From Acidovorax sp. 106 (GTDB lineage: Bacteria; Pseudomonadota; Gammaproteobacteria; Burkholderiales; Burkholderiaceae_C): a stretch of DNA of 64,000 nt. Position 1 is the first letter of the stretch, and every line of letters begins with the position of its first letter. Under the pieces are notes generated by a model, which saw nothing but the letters and a program-made list of their open reading frames with translations, searched no databases and had not been told where the DNA came from. Below are positions 42,946 through 54,152 of the stretch, in pieces. A program made the translations under genes and the position numbers. Where the stretch lies: assembly GCF_003663825.1 (NCBI RefSeq), contig NZ_RCCC01000001.1, forward strand, positions 1,930,501 to 1,994,500. The letters run 5' to 3'.

Positions 42946-44370
42946 ATGACGCAATACGAGCAACTCGCTGACGAAATCCACGCCCTGATCCGCTCGGGCT
43001 CGCTGCGCGTGGGCGACAAGCTGCCCTCCGTGCGGCTGTGTAGCGAGCGGCGCAAGATCAGCCAGTCCACCGTTTTCCAGGCCTACTACCTGCTCGAATC
43101 GCGCGGCGTGATCCAGGCGCGCCCCCGCTCGGGCTACTACGTGCTGCCGCGCCTGCAAGAGCCACTGCAAGGCCCGGGCACCTCGCGCCCCTCGCTCACC
43201 TCCCACACCGTGGCCATCAACGACCTGGTGGTGGAGATCCTGAACCTCTCGCGCCGCAAAGACGTGGTGCCGCTGGGCTCGGCCTTCCCCGACCCGGCCC
43301 TGTTCCCGCTCGATCGCTTGACCCGCTGCATGGGCACGGCCCTGCGCCGCCTGCCACCGCACAAACTCATCGAAGACCTCACCACTGGCCACCTGCGCCT
43401 GCGCCAGCAAATTGCCCAGCGCTACGCGGTAGACGGCGTGCGTGCCGAGGTCGACGAAATCGTCATCACCAACGGCGCCATGGACGCGCTCAACCTCAGC
43501 CTGCAGGCTGTCACCTCACCGGGCGACCTCGTGCTGCTGGAGGCCCCCACTTTCTACGCACCGTTGCAGGCCATTGAGCGCTTGAAGCTGCGCGCCCTGC
43601 AGCTGCCCACCAGCGCCAGCGAAGGGGTGGACCTGGCCGCGCTCGAATCCGCCCTGGCCAGCGGCGACGCCAAAGCCTGCTGGTTCATGCCCAATTTTCA
43701 AAACCCGCTGGGCGCGCTGATGCCCGAAGGCCGCAAGCAAGCCCTGGCTGCCCTGCTGGCGCGCTATCAAGTACCTCTCATCGAAGACGATGTGTACGGC
43801 GACCTGTACGCAGGCACCCACAAGCCGCGCCCCATCAAGGCGTTTGACCCTGAAGGCTGGGTCATTCACTGCGCATCGTTTTCCAAAACCTTGGCCCCCG
43901 GCTACCGCGTGGGTTGGGTGGCCGCTGGGCGCTGGACGCGCGCCATCGAGCGCCTCAAGGTCATGAGCAGCCTCTCGGCATCCGTGCCGCCGCAGGCCGC
44001 GCTGTCCGATTACTTGGCCCAAGGCGGCTACGACCTGCACCTGCGCCGACTGCGCCAAACCCTGGCCCTGCAACGCGACGTGATGATCGACGCCATCGCC
44101 GAATCCTTCCCCTTAGGCACCCGCGTCACGCGCCCGCAGGGCGGCTACTTTCTGTGGCTAGAGCTGGCCCCCCACATCGACGCCCTGGCCCTCATGCGCC
44201 AGGCGCTGCAAGCGGGCGTGAGCCTCATGCCCGGCCAGCTGTTTTCTGCGGATCAGCGCTTTGCGCATTGCATCCGTCTGAACTTTGCCGCAGCCCCGGC
44301 ACACGAAATCACGCGGGCCACGCATGTGCTGGGCGGGTTGGTGCGGGGAATGGGGGCTGGGCAGGGGTGA
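42946..44370 (+). CDS. MocR/PdxR-family regulator (GntR HTH plus aminotransferase domain)
   Basis: This encodes 474 residues. The GntR winged helix is at 1-70 (QLADEIHALIRSGSLRVGDK, KISQSTVFQAYYLLESRGVI). A fold-type I aminotransferase domain covers about 100-470, with PLP lysine K314 in SFSKTLAPG, PNFQNPLG near 250, EDDVYGDLY near 280 and the phosphate/arginine end HCIRLNFA. MocR proteins use PLP aldimine chemistry to sense amino compounds and usually regulate an adjacent gene. The likely target is the upstream region shared with the ACAD-like gene or ccoG; neither suggests a ligand. Confidence 0.92.
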   Translation: MTQYEQLADEIHALIRSGSLRVGDKLPSVRLCSERRKISQSTVFQAYYLLESRGVIQARPRSGYYVLPRLQEPLQGPGTSRPSLTSHTVAINDLVVEILNLSRRKDVVPLGSAFPDPALFPLDRLTRCMGTALRRLPPHKLIEDLTTGHLRLRQQIAQRYAVDGVRAEVDEIVITNGAMDALNLSLQAVTSPGDLVLLEAPTFYAPLQAIERLKLRALQLPTSASEGVDLAALESALASGDAKACWFMPNFQNPLGALMPEGRKQALAALLARYQVPLIEDDVYGDLYAGTHKPRPIKAFDPEGWVIHCASFSKTLAPGYRVGWVAAGRWTRAIERLKVMSSLSASVPPQAALSDYLAQGGYDLHLRRLRQTLALQRDVMIDAIAESFPLGTRVTRPQGGYFLWLELAPHIDALALMRQALQAGVSLMPGQLFSADQRFAHCIRLNFAAAPAHEITRATHVLGGLVRGMGAGQG

Positions 44371-44526
44371 TGCGGTAGCACCCAAGCGGCTGATCTCGCT
44401 GCTGCTATGCCCCCCAACCGCGGCCTCTGCCGCTGTTTTTCGTAGCCCAACACAGGCCTACTAGTTGGCACACAAGGCGGCCTGTGTGGGGGTGCATTGG
44501 CACCCCGCTGGCCGCAGGAGCCAGCC

Positions 44527-45977
44527 ATGTCATCCGCCGCCGCGCCACGCGCCCAGCCCATCCATTTTTACCCTCCCCAATCCACGCTGCAGTTTGGCAT
44601 CCGTGCCATTGCGGGGCGCTTCAACCGCGCCCGATGGTGGTCCATCGGCATCACGCAGATGCTGTTCTTTGGCCTGTGCTGGGCGCAGTGGCAGGGGCGG
44701 CCGCTGGTCAGCTTTGACCTGGTGCGCCAGCAGGTGCATTTGTTCGGTGCGTTGTTCGGTCCGCAGGATTTGTTGCTGCTTACGCTGCTGCTAATCGGTG
44801 GGGCGCTGGGTTTGTGCGTGACCTCTGCCGTGGGTGGCCGCATCTTCTGCGGCTTTGTGTGCCCGCAATCGGTGTACACGGCGCTGTTCATCTGGATCGA
44901 GCAGCGGGTGCAGGGCACCCCCGGCCAACGCCAACGCAGGCAGGCCAGTGGCGCGCAGGGTGCGGTGTGGGCGCGGCGGTTGCTCACCTGGGCGCTGTGG
45001 GCGGCGGTGTCACTGGCATTGGGCTGGACGCTTACGGCGTACTTCTCCAGCGCGCCAGCACTGTGGCAGCGCACCTGGCAGGGCCAGCTGGGCGGGGCCG
45101 AGTCCACGTTGATGCTGGGCTACGCCGCATTTGCCTTTGCCCAGGCGGGTTTTCTGCGCGAAAAGGTCTGCCAGCACATGTGCCCCTATGCACGCTTTCA
45201 GGGCGTGATGGCCACGCCGCAAACGCAGTCGGTGGTGTATGACGTGCCCCGTGGCGAGCCGCGCCGCAGCACGGCCCACACGGTAGCGAACGTTGCGGCA
45301 CCGACAGCGGCGCGTGCAGCGGTGCCCGCAGCCAGTGCCGCGCAACCATTCCGCCGGGGCGATTGCCTGGACTGCAACCTGTGCGTTGAGGTGTGCCCCG
45401 CAGGCATCGACATCCGCAATGGCCTGCAGTACGAATGCATCAGCTGCGGCCTGTGCATTGATGCGTGCGACCGCGTAATGAACAAGGCGCGCCAGCCCCA
45501 AGGGCTCATCCGCTTTGCCTCGCAGCAGTGGGCCGACTGGCGCCACACCCTGCGCCAGCGCCGGGTGCGGGTGTACTTTGCGCTGCTGGGGCTGACGGCT
45601 CTGGCCGTGGTGGCTACGGTGGCTTGGCGCGTGCCCCTGCAGGTCGAGGTGGTGCGCGACCGGGGCGTGATGGCGCGCCAGCTGCGCAACGGCGATGTAG
45701 AGAACATCTACCGCGTGCACATCCAAAACTACGACACACAGGCCCACGCCTACCGCATTGCCCTGGCGGGCGAAACGCCACTGCGCATGCCGCCGCAAGA
45801 GCCCGTGGTCATCGCATCAGGCGAAGAGCGCACGGTGGCCGTGGCGGTGGTGCAGCCGTACCGCTCCACCGGCGGCGCAGACCCTGGCCGGGGCGTGTCC
45901 ACCATCACACCCATGGCCTTGCAGGTGCAGTCGCTGGTAGACGCGCAGCAGCAGCGCACCCGCTCCAGCAGCTTCAT

Positions 45978-45990
<13 letters not shown>
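44527..45990 (+). CDS. ccoG: CcoG/RdxA-type cytochrome c oxidase accessory ferredoxin
   Basis: This is a 487-residue inner-membrane protein; GCAGGAG lies upstream of ATG 44527. It has five or six helices, with a CGFVCPQSVYT motif near residue 115 and VCQHMCPYARFQGVM near 215. Two 4Fe-4S clusters are in CLDCNLCVEVCP and CISCGLCIDACDRVMNKAR (about 280-325). The periplasmic C-terminal Ig-like domain starts after the last helix (about 355). CcoG reduces Cu(II) for cbb3 oxidase assembly. It is unusual in standing alone here, away from ccoNOPQ and ccoI. Its 3' end overlaps the AraC gene by 13 bp tail to tail. Confidence 0.92.
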
Positions 45991-48150
<2,160 letters not shown>

Positions 48151-48410
48151 GCACCCGGCAGCGCCTGGTGGCAGGGCTATCAAGGCGGTGCCCCCAGGCG
48201 GCGCCCATCTGCTATGGGCACATTTGCGCCCAGCTGATGCGTTCGCCCGGGCTGTGGGCTGGGTAACATCGTCCCCAGCTTTCAGACCCTGGGCCAAGTC
48301 CTGCAGGCGCCAGATGCGGCGTTGCTTGAACTGCAGCCGCCAACACAGCGTTTGGAAGCGGCGCACTTCACCGTAGCAAGTGCCAATCAACCGCCAGGAA
48401 AAATCAAACC

Positions 48411-48578
48411 ATGGATTGGGTCCCAGTCGTTTTCATCACCTTCAAGGTGATCGTGTTTGGCACGTGCATGTTCTACGCCATCAAGTGGCATCACGACCAG
48501 GGGAAGAAGGCGAAGGAAGAGGCTCGGCTGAGGCAGGAGGCGGCGGAGCGGGCGCCTGGCGCTGGAACGCATGTGTAA
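48411..48578 (+). CDS. Small membrane protein, 55 residues
   Basis: ATG 48411 is preceded by CCAGGAAAAA and followed by an open frame to TAA 48576-48578. The product has one transmembrane helix (VPVVFITFKVIVFGTCMFYA, about residues 4-23). A strongly charged helix follows (WHHDQGKKAKEEARLRQEAA) and then a short tail. N-out, charged-in topology is likely. The good ribosome site, sensible codon use and clear membrane/charged pattern favour a real gene. Function is unknown. It follows pobA by 260 bp and is not obviously linked to it. Confidence 0.65.
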   Translation: MDWVPVVFITFKVIVFGTCMFYAIKWHHDQGKKAKEEARLRQEAAERAPGAGTHV

Positions 48579-48651
48579 GGCGCAGCACCTGTGGTGGTGG
48601 GTGTACAGCTTCGCTTATTCGCGGGCTCATGCCAAGAGTTGCAGGCCAATG

Positions 48652-48721
48652 GCTTGGCGTGTTCGCTCGTCTTAGAATGCGCTCGGCTGGCTGAGAACTG
48701 CGTGGGCCTTCGGGGCTGAGC
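48652..48721 (+). pseudogene. Decayed remnant of a second pobA 3' end
   Basis: Sequence ending CTGGCTGAGAACTGCGTGGG...GGCTGA reads LAENCVGLRG-stop and parallels pobA's own end [14 protein letters not shown] at 48117-48150. Similarity can be followed upstream for about 65 bp with small gaps (GGCGTGT..TCGCTCGTC..AGA.TGCGC). No intact frame precedes it. It looks like the last trace of a duplicated or recombined pobA. Confidence 0.5.
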
Positions 48722-48910
48722 CTCGGTGGCGCGTCGGGGTCTGTCCACTCATTGGCATCCTTTACTTACGCGTAGCTGTAGCGCTTGCTATGGTTGCAGC
48801 AGGATGATGTTTGAGCGTTTACAGGTACCACACTCTCCAAGTCTTGATGGCTGTGGTGCATCGCTGTTCAATGATCTAAGGTGCGCTTGCAGCTATGCCG
48901 CATTGCTACC

Positions 48911-49951
48911 ATGAACGCCATGAATCCTATTTCACGCGGTACTCCGCCTGTTGAGTTCACGCTGCGCGTGCCCTGTCGCCTAGCACTGCAATTCGGATAT
49001 GCCGAACCGCCGCATTCCCGCGAGTTCTTATTTCTCGATAAAGCCTGTACCGCTTCCTTTGCAGACGGTGAGGTTGTCATCGAGGCTAGGGGAATACAAG
49101 ATTCGGATTCTGCACGGCAGTTCTTTGCGCAGTTGCAGACTGCGTTGGCATATCGTTCGTTGGTTGATCGGCACGCGCTCTCTTTTCCTCTGGAGCTACA
49201 CGAGCCTGTCGAAGCCCCTTTTTCTCTTATAGAGGGTGACAAAAGGTGCGTCCAACATGGCTGGCCAATACAAGCAATCAAGCCGAAGGTAATCCCAACA
49301 ACCGGTGCAAGCGTCTATCCAGAGCATGAGTACGTGGTGCTCGACGGTACGTCAGCAATGGTTCCGAAGTTTTTAGGATCTGCCCACGAGTTCGTCAGTA
49401 GGTTGCAGCAAGACGGCGTTACTCCTTTCGCTTTGACCGCTGATCAAGATCTCATGCTGGCGATCGCAATGTATGTTGAAGCGACCCGTTCAACTAGCTG
49501 GGTGTCTTCATTTCTGCGAGTTGTATCCGTCTTGGAGATGCTTGCGACACAGACAGTCTCCAGCGCAAGAACTTGCGAGGCGGTGGACAAATTGGTCAGC
49601 TATGCGGAGGCAGAGTACCAAGCAGATAGCGCGGTGGATCTGGAGCGTATCCGCAGTGTGCTTCGGTCCGCCAAGAATGAATCAATCACAAACGCCGTTA
49701 GAAGGTTAGTTTTGGAGTTTTGCGGGCCAAACAGTGCCTTAGCGCCCAAGCCTGGGATTTTTAGCAGCGAGGAAGAGTGCAATCGCAAAGTTACGGCGAT
49801 CTACGCAGTTCGATCTGCGTATACCCATGAGGGATTGGTCACTGCGCGGCGAGCCGGGAAACATTCTTTTGGTGAGCTTTCTCACCTCGCGTTTTCGACG
49901 GTGCGCCACATCCTTCTATGCAAGATGGAAGCACTGAAATCTTCACCCTAA
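48911..49951 (+). CDS. HEPN-domain protein (ApeA-like), lower GC than surroundings
   Basis: This encodes 346 residues from ATG 48911; a second ATG three codons later is possible. The N-terminal half (1-175) is beta-rich and unassigned. The C-terminal half is helical, with SFLRVVSVLEMLAT (about 200-213), RRLVLEF and the HEPN catalytic signature R301-SAYT-H306 (R-x4-H) in YAVRSAYTHEGLV. HEPN domains of this layout are often RNases in toxin or antiphage systems such as ApeA. Base composition is clearly more A/T-rich and codon use more relaxed than in neighbouring genes, a sign of horizontal transfer. No antitoxin or second defence gene is adjacent, so it may act alone. Confidence 0.75.
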   Translation: MNAMNPISRGTPPVEFTLRVPCRLALQFGYAEPPHSREFLFLDKACTASFADGEVVIEARGIQDSDSARQFFAQLQTALAYRSLVDRHALSFPLELHEPVEAPFSLIEGDKRCVQHGWPIQAIKPKVIPTTGASVYPEHEYVVLDGTSAMVPKFLGSAHEFVSRLQQDGVTPFALTADQDLMLAIAMYVEATRSTSWVSSFLRVVSVLEMLATQTVSSARTCEAVDKLVSYAEAEYQADSAVDLERIRSVLRSAKNESITNAVRRLVLEFCGPNSALAPKPGIFSSEEECNRKVTAIYAVRSAYTHEGLVTARRAGKHSFGELSHLAFSTVRHILLCKMEALKSSP

Positions 49952-50087
49952 GAATATTAACGAGGAGAATCTGTCTTTCGGGAAGCAGTTTTGGCAATCC
50001 GACCTTAAGAGCAGCAGAAATCATGGCGCTCCAAGTCCGGCGATCTAGATGCGGCTGCCTAGGGGTACGTCCAGTCATGTTTAATAC

Positions 50088-50114
50088 AAAAAAAGCCCGG
50101 CACAAGCCGGGCTT
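50088..50114 (-). terminator. Terminator of the tannase-family cluster
   Basis: AAGCCCGGC (50093-50101), loop ACAA, GCCGGGCTT (50106-50114), with seven A at 50088-50094 that become a U tract on the minus strand. It lies 19 bp past the stop of the first tannase-family gene and closes the minus-strand cluster. Confidence 0.85.
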
Positions 50115-50132
50115 CGCACTTTCAAGCCGCCA

Positions 50133-51914
50133 TCACTTGCAGCTAAAACTGCTAGCACTCTCCACATCCCCCGTGCCGTTGTAGCGCGCAACCTTCGGGT
50201 ACACGCACAGCGGCCTAGTGCGGTTGGCGGACCAGCTGGTAGGCAGTTCGGTGTTCACCACATTGGCCCCAGCGCCGCGGGCGTTGGCCGTCACCGTGTC
50301 GGGCGCCTTGCCTTGTTCCACCCAGGCGACCAGCGGGGCCAGCATGTCGAACTGGTCGGTGGCGGGGCCGCCGGAGCAGTGGTTCATGCCGGGCACCATG
50401 AACAGGCGCGCAAAGGTGTTTGCCTGGTTGCCGTGGTGGGCTTGCAGCTGGTCCATCCACTGGGCGGTGTCGATGGGCGAGAACACCGAGTCTGCCGTGC
50501 CGTGGTAGACGATCATCTTGCCGCCGCGGTTCTTCAGGCCACTCAGGTCTGTGGCGTTGGGTGGCGTCATGTAGTCCCAGGGCGATTCGGGGTACAGCGC
50601 GGTGGTGGCGAAGATGCGGGGGAAGTCGGTTTCCAGGTCAAACTCCATCGCGTACTGCATGCCCGTCTTGGCGCGGAAGTCGGCCACAGAGATGGGTGGT
50701 GTGGTGAAGATGAAGGCCACCGAGCCTGCGTTGCGCGTTGGGGGCGCATCAAAGTGCCACCAGGCAAAGTTGCTGCCCATCACGCCGGGGTCCCACCAAG
50801 TGCCGGGGTACAGCGCCTCGCCCTTGCTGTTTTTGGGCCCGGCGAAGATGGTGGACAGCACACTTTTTTGATCTGCAGAGATGCACGATCCATCGCGCGC
50901 GCCGGTGCAGGTGGGCACGTCGCGCTGCAGGTTGAAGGCGCCCTGGCAGGCGGCAACGTCGTTGACCTGGCCGTCGGCCACGCCATCCAGCGCATCGCAT
51001 TTCTCGACGATCTTGCTGCTGATGAGTTTGAACTCTGCCGGGGTGACAGCAGATTTGAGGTTGGGCTGGCCGTTGGCGTCTTTGCTGGCCACCTTGGCGT
51101 ATTGCTGCGCCTTCCACAACTGGGTGGCTGCCGCCTTGGGCAGATACACGCCGGGGTTGCCCGCCAGAATGCCGTCGTACTGGTCTGCATAGCGCGATGC
51201 GCCCACCATGGCGTGGCGGCCGCCGTTGGAGCAACCGGCCAGGTACGAGCGGTCAGGGCCTTTGCCATAGGCGCTTTTGATCAGGCTCTTGGCCATGGGC
51301 GTGAGGGTACCCACGGCCTGGTAGCCGTAGTCCAGCCGGGCCTGTGGGTCTACGCCAAAGAAGGGGCTGGGCGTGGGGTGGCCCGCGTCAGAGCTGAGCA
51401 CGGCAAAGCCTTGTACCAGCGCAGGGGCCACAGGGGCACCACCGCTGACAGCGCCCAGGGCCGGGACGACTTCTCCGTCTAGCCCGCCGTTGGCCTGGTA
51501 CAGAAAGCGGCCGTTCCAGTGGACGGGCATTCGGACTTCAAAGCCCAGGGCATACGCGGCACCGTCCACCGGGCTGGTGCGCTCTTTCATCTTGCCTTTG
51601 ACAAGGCAGTGCGCGGGCACGGGCGTGGTCATCTCCTTGATGGTGAGGTTGCCTTCTTTCACCAGCTCTGACGATGTGATGCGTGTGTCGGGCAGCTTCA
51701 GGCGGCTGGCCAGGTCAGTACACGATTGCAAGGTGGCGGGCTGCGCCGCCGAGAGTTGGGGCAACGTAGCGTGGGCCGGGGCGGCCATGGCCAGCAGGCT
51801 GAGCGCTATGCCCGACAGGGCCAGGGTGCCACCCACGGCGCTGCGGCTGGAAGACGTGGCGGCAGGCTGGCCCATCAAAGGCAATAAAGGCGTGCGCTGA
51901 TTGGAGTGGTTCAT
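50133..51914 (-). CDS. Tannase/feruloyl esterase family hydrolase 1 (secreted)
   Basis: This encodes 593 residues from ATG 51914 (MNHSNQRTPLLPL). The signal peptide has a hydrophobic core (LALSGIALSLLAMAAPAHA) and cleavage near residue 49. The family's CS-D-HC motif is complete: C228-S229 in AGCSNGG, D475 in GTADSVFSP, and H512-C513 in MNHCSGG, giving a Ser-Asp-His triad linked by a C228-C513 disulfide. A Ca2+-type loop, DALDGVADGQVND, is at 307-319. Members cleave tannins, feruloyl or chlorogenic esters, and in MHETase the terephthalate half-ester. It is a close tandem paralogue of the next gene. An aromatic ester substrate is likely. Confidence 0.9.
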   Translation of the reverse strand: MNHSNQRTPLLPLMGQPAATSSSRSAVGGTLALSGIALSLLAMAAPAHATLPQLSAAQPATLQSCTDLASRLKLPDTRITSSELVKEGNLTIKEMTTPVPAHCLVKGKMKERTSPVDGAAYALGFEVRMPVHWNGRFLYQANGGLDGEVVPALGAVSGGAPVAPALVQGFAVLSSDAGHPTPSPFFGVDPQARLDYGYQAVGTLTPMAKSLIKSAYGKGPDRSYLAGCSNGGRHAMVGASRYADQYDGILAGNPGVYLPKAAATQLWKAQQYAKVASKDANGQPNLKSAVTPAEFKLISSKIVEKCDALDGVADGQVNDVAACQGAFNLQRDVPTCTGARDGSCISADQKSVLSTIFAGPKNSKGEALYPGTWWDPGVMGSNFAWWHFDAPPTRNAGSVAFIFTTPPISVADFRAKTGMQYAMEFDLETDFPRIFATTALYPESPWDYMTPPNATDLSGLKNRGGKMIVYHGTADSVFSPIDTAQWMDQLQAHHGNQANTFARLFMVPGMNHCSGGPATDQFDMLAPLVAWVEQGKAPDTVTANARGAGANVVNTELPTSWSANRTRPLCVYPKVARYNGTGDVESASSFSCK

Positions 51915-52046
51915 GCGGTTGTTGGGGTCGGCTGGGTGAGGAGTTCGGCGGTCATCCGGCGGTAGTCTTGCGGCAGTCTGGTGCTCAGTGCGCCCGCAGA
52001 GGGACGAGATGAATGCTGCGGATGCGTATGAAAACAGATGCTTGGT

Positions 52047-52080
52047 TGCTATTGAATCCATAGCTGGCGTCATTATTCAT
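52047..52080. repeat. Degenerate interspersed-repeat fragment, copy 7
   Basis: TTGCTATTGAATCCATAGCTG matches the left half of the AGCGCT family (compare TTGCTATTGAATCAATAGCTG at 54.1 kb), but the palindrome itself has decayed. It lies between the two tannase-family genes. Confidence 0.5.
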
Positions 52081-52125
52081 CAACCTCACCCTGGGCAGAC
52101 CGGCGCTGCGGGCAGGACCAAAGTC

Positions 52126-52162
52126 AAAGGCCCTGGACGGGCGTGCCAGTCCAGGGCCTTTT
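52126..52162 (-). terminator. Terminator-like hairpin between the two tannase-family genes
   Basis: AAAGGCCCTGGAC (52126-52138) and GTCCAGGGCCTTT (52149-52161) form a perfect 13-bp stem around a 10-nt loop. It stands 70 bp past the stop of the second tannase gene on the minus strand. The T run is short on that side and longer on the plus strand, so strength for the minus transcript is uncertain. Confidence 0.7.
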
Positions 52163-52231
52163 GTTGTGGGGCGAGCGCGGTGCGTGGTGCTTGGCGCGTA
52201 GGTGTGTGCTAACCGCGCTGCGCCGCCGGGC

Positions 52232-53998
52232 TTACTTGCAGCTAAAGCTGCTGGCGCTCTCTACATCGCCCGTGCCGTTGTAGCGTGCCACCTTGGGGTA
52301 CACGCACAGCGGGCGGGTGCGGTTGGCAGACCAGGTGCTGGGCACTTCAGTGTTGACCACATTGGCTCCTGCGCCGCGTGCCTTGGCGGTCACGCTGTCG
52401 GGTGCCTTGCCTTGTTCCACCCAGGCCACCAGCGGGGCCAGCATGTCGAACTGGTCGGTGGCGGGGCCGCCGGAGCAGTGGTTCATGCCGGGGATGAGGA
52501 ACAGGCGGGCAAAGGATGCGGCGTCGTTGCCGTGGTTGGCCTGCAGCTTGTCCATCCATTGGGCGGTGTCTACGGGTGAGAACACGCCGTCGGCCACGCC
52601 GTGGAAGACGATCATCTTGGCGCCACGGTTCTTCAGGGGGCTCAGGTCGGCCTCATTGGGCGGTGTCATATAGGACCAAGGCGACTCGGTGTACGTGGCG
52701 TTGGTGGCAAACATCTTGGGGTAGTCCGTCTCCATGCTGAAGTTCAGCGCGTACTGCAGGCCGGTGGTGGCGCTGAAGGCGGCCACGGTGCTGGGCGGTG
52801 TGGTGAAGATGAAGGCCACGGCACCCGCGTCGCGCGTGGCGGGCGAGCCAAAGTGCCACGACGCGAAGTTGCTGCCCGCAATGCCGGGGTCAAACCAGGT
52901 GCCGGTGTACAGCGCTTCGCCCTTGCTGTTCTTGGGGCCTGCAAAGATGCTGGAGAGCACGCCCTTTTGTTCGGCAGAGATGCACGATCCATCGCGCGAG
53001 CCGGTGCAGGTGGGCACGTCGGTCTGCAGGTTGAAGGCGGTCTGGCACGCTGCCACGTCGTTGACCTGGCCGTCGGCCACGCCGTCCAGCGCGTCGCACT
53101 TCTCCACGATCTTGCTGCTGATGAGCTTGAACTCGGCGGGCGTCACGGCGGTGGTCAGGTCGGGCTGGCCGCTGGCGTCCTTGCCTGCCACCTTGGCGTA
53201 TTGCTGGGCCTTCCACAACTGGGTGGTGGCGGCCTTGGGCAGGTGAAAACCGGGGTTGCCCGCCAGGATGCCGTCGTACTGCTCGGCATAGCGCGATGCG
53301 CCCACCATGGCGTGGCGCCCGCCGTTGGAGCAGCCCGCCAGGTACGAGCGGTCGGGCGCCTTGCCGTAGGCGCTCTTGATCAGGTTCTTGGCCATGGGCG
53401 TGAGGGTGCCCACGGCCTGGTAGCCGTAGTCCAGCCGGGCCTGCGGGTCCAGCCCAAAGAAGGGCGTGGGCGCGCCGTGGCCTGCGTCAGAGCTGAGTAC
53501 GGCAAAGCCTTGTACCAGTGCCGGTGCCACCGGTGCGCCGCCGCTGACGGAGCCCAGCGCGGTGACCACCGAGCCATCGAGCCCGCCGTTGGCCTGGTAG
53601 AGGAAGCGGCCGTTCCAGTTGACGGGCATGCGGATCTCAAAGCCGATGGCATACGCCGCGCCGTCCACTGGGCCGGTGCGCTCTTTCATCTTGCCTTTGA
53701 CGAGGCAGTGCGCGGGGATGGGCGTGGTGACGCCCGTGGCCGTGAGGCCACCCTCGGCCACCAGTTCAGACGATGTGATGCGCGTGTCGGGCAGCGCCAG
53801 GCTGCTGGCCAGCGTGGCGCACGACTGCAGGGTGGCGGGCTGCGCGGCCGTGAGCTGCGGCAAGCCTGCGTCTGAGCCGCCGCACCCCGCCAGCAGGGCG
53901 ACGGCGATGGCCGAGAGCGCCAGGGTGTGGTGGTGTGGGTGGTGGCGGCCGGTGGATGGCTGCGCAGCGTCAAAGGCACGGTTTTTTGGGGTGCTCAT
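52232..53998 (-). CDS. Tannase/feruloyl esterase family hydrolase 2 (lipoprotein)
   Basis: This encodes 588 residues from ATG 53998 (MSTPKNRAFDAAQ). The N terminus is a lipoprotein signal with a His-rich n-region (GRHHPHHH) and lipobox LLAGC followed by GGSD, so it should be membrane-anchored, unlike the secreted paralogue. The mature protein is nearly collinear and mostly identical with the upstream-numbered copy. It keeps AGCSNGG, GVADGVFSP with the triad Asp, MNHCSGG and the Ca2+ loop DALDGVADGQVND. The same ACAACCGC lies directly before both start codons, so the duplication included the ribosome-site region. Confidence 0.9.
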   Translation of the reverse strand: MSTPKNRAFDAAQPSTGRHHPHHHTLALSAIAVALLAGCGGSDAGLPQLTAAQPATLQSCATLASSLALPDTRITSSELVAEGGLTATGVTTPIPAHCLVKGKMKERTGPVDGAAYAIGFEIRMPVNWNGRFLYQANGGLDGSVVTALGSVSGGAPVAPALVQGFAVLSSDAGHGAPTPFFGLDPQARLDYGYQAVGTLTPMAKNLIKSAYGKAPDRSYLAGCSNGGRHAMVGASRYAEQYDGILAGNPGFHLPKAATTQLWKAQQYAKVAGKDASGQPDLTTAVTPAEFKLISSKIVEKCDALDGVADGQVNDVAACQTAFNLQTDVPTCTGSRDGSCISAEQKGVLSSIFAGPKNSKGEALYTGTWFDPGIAGSNFASWHFGSPATRDAGAVAFIFTTPPSTVAAFSATTGLQYALNFSMETDYPKMFATNATYTESPWSYMTPPNEADLSPLKNRGAKMIVFHGVADGVFSPVDTAQWMDKLQANHGNDAASFARLFLIPGMNHCSGGPATDQFDMLAPLVAWVEQGKAPDSVTAKARGAGANVVNTEVPSTWSANRTRPLCVYPKVARYNGTGDVESASSFSCK

Positions 53999-54088
53999 GC
54001 GGTTGTCTCCGGTTGGTTTTTTCGAGGCGCAAGGTCGCCCGCAGCGTGGCCTCAACACGCTGTGGGTGGGGAAGGGTGTGGCTTGGTC

Positions 54089-54152
54089 TTGCTATTGAAT
54101 CAATAGCTGCTTGCGCTTATCCATCAAGCGATAGATGCCAATTTCTCTTGAA
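54089..54152. repeat. Interspersed AGCGCT palindrome, copy 8, overlapping a gene end
   Basis: TTGCTATTGAATCAATAGCTG, CTTGCGCTTATCCATCAAGCG, then ATGCCAATTTCTCTTGAAG. The right half lies inside the acyl-CoA dehydrogenase gene and encodes its last residues and stop codon. Confidence 0.75.
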
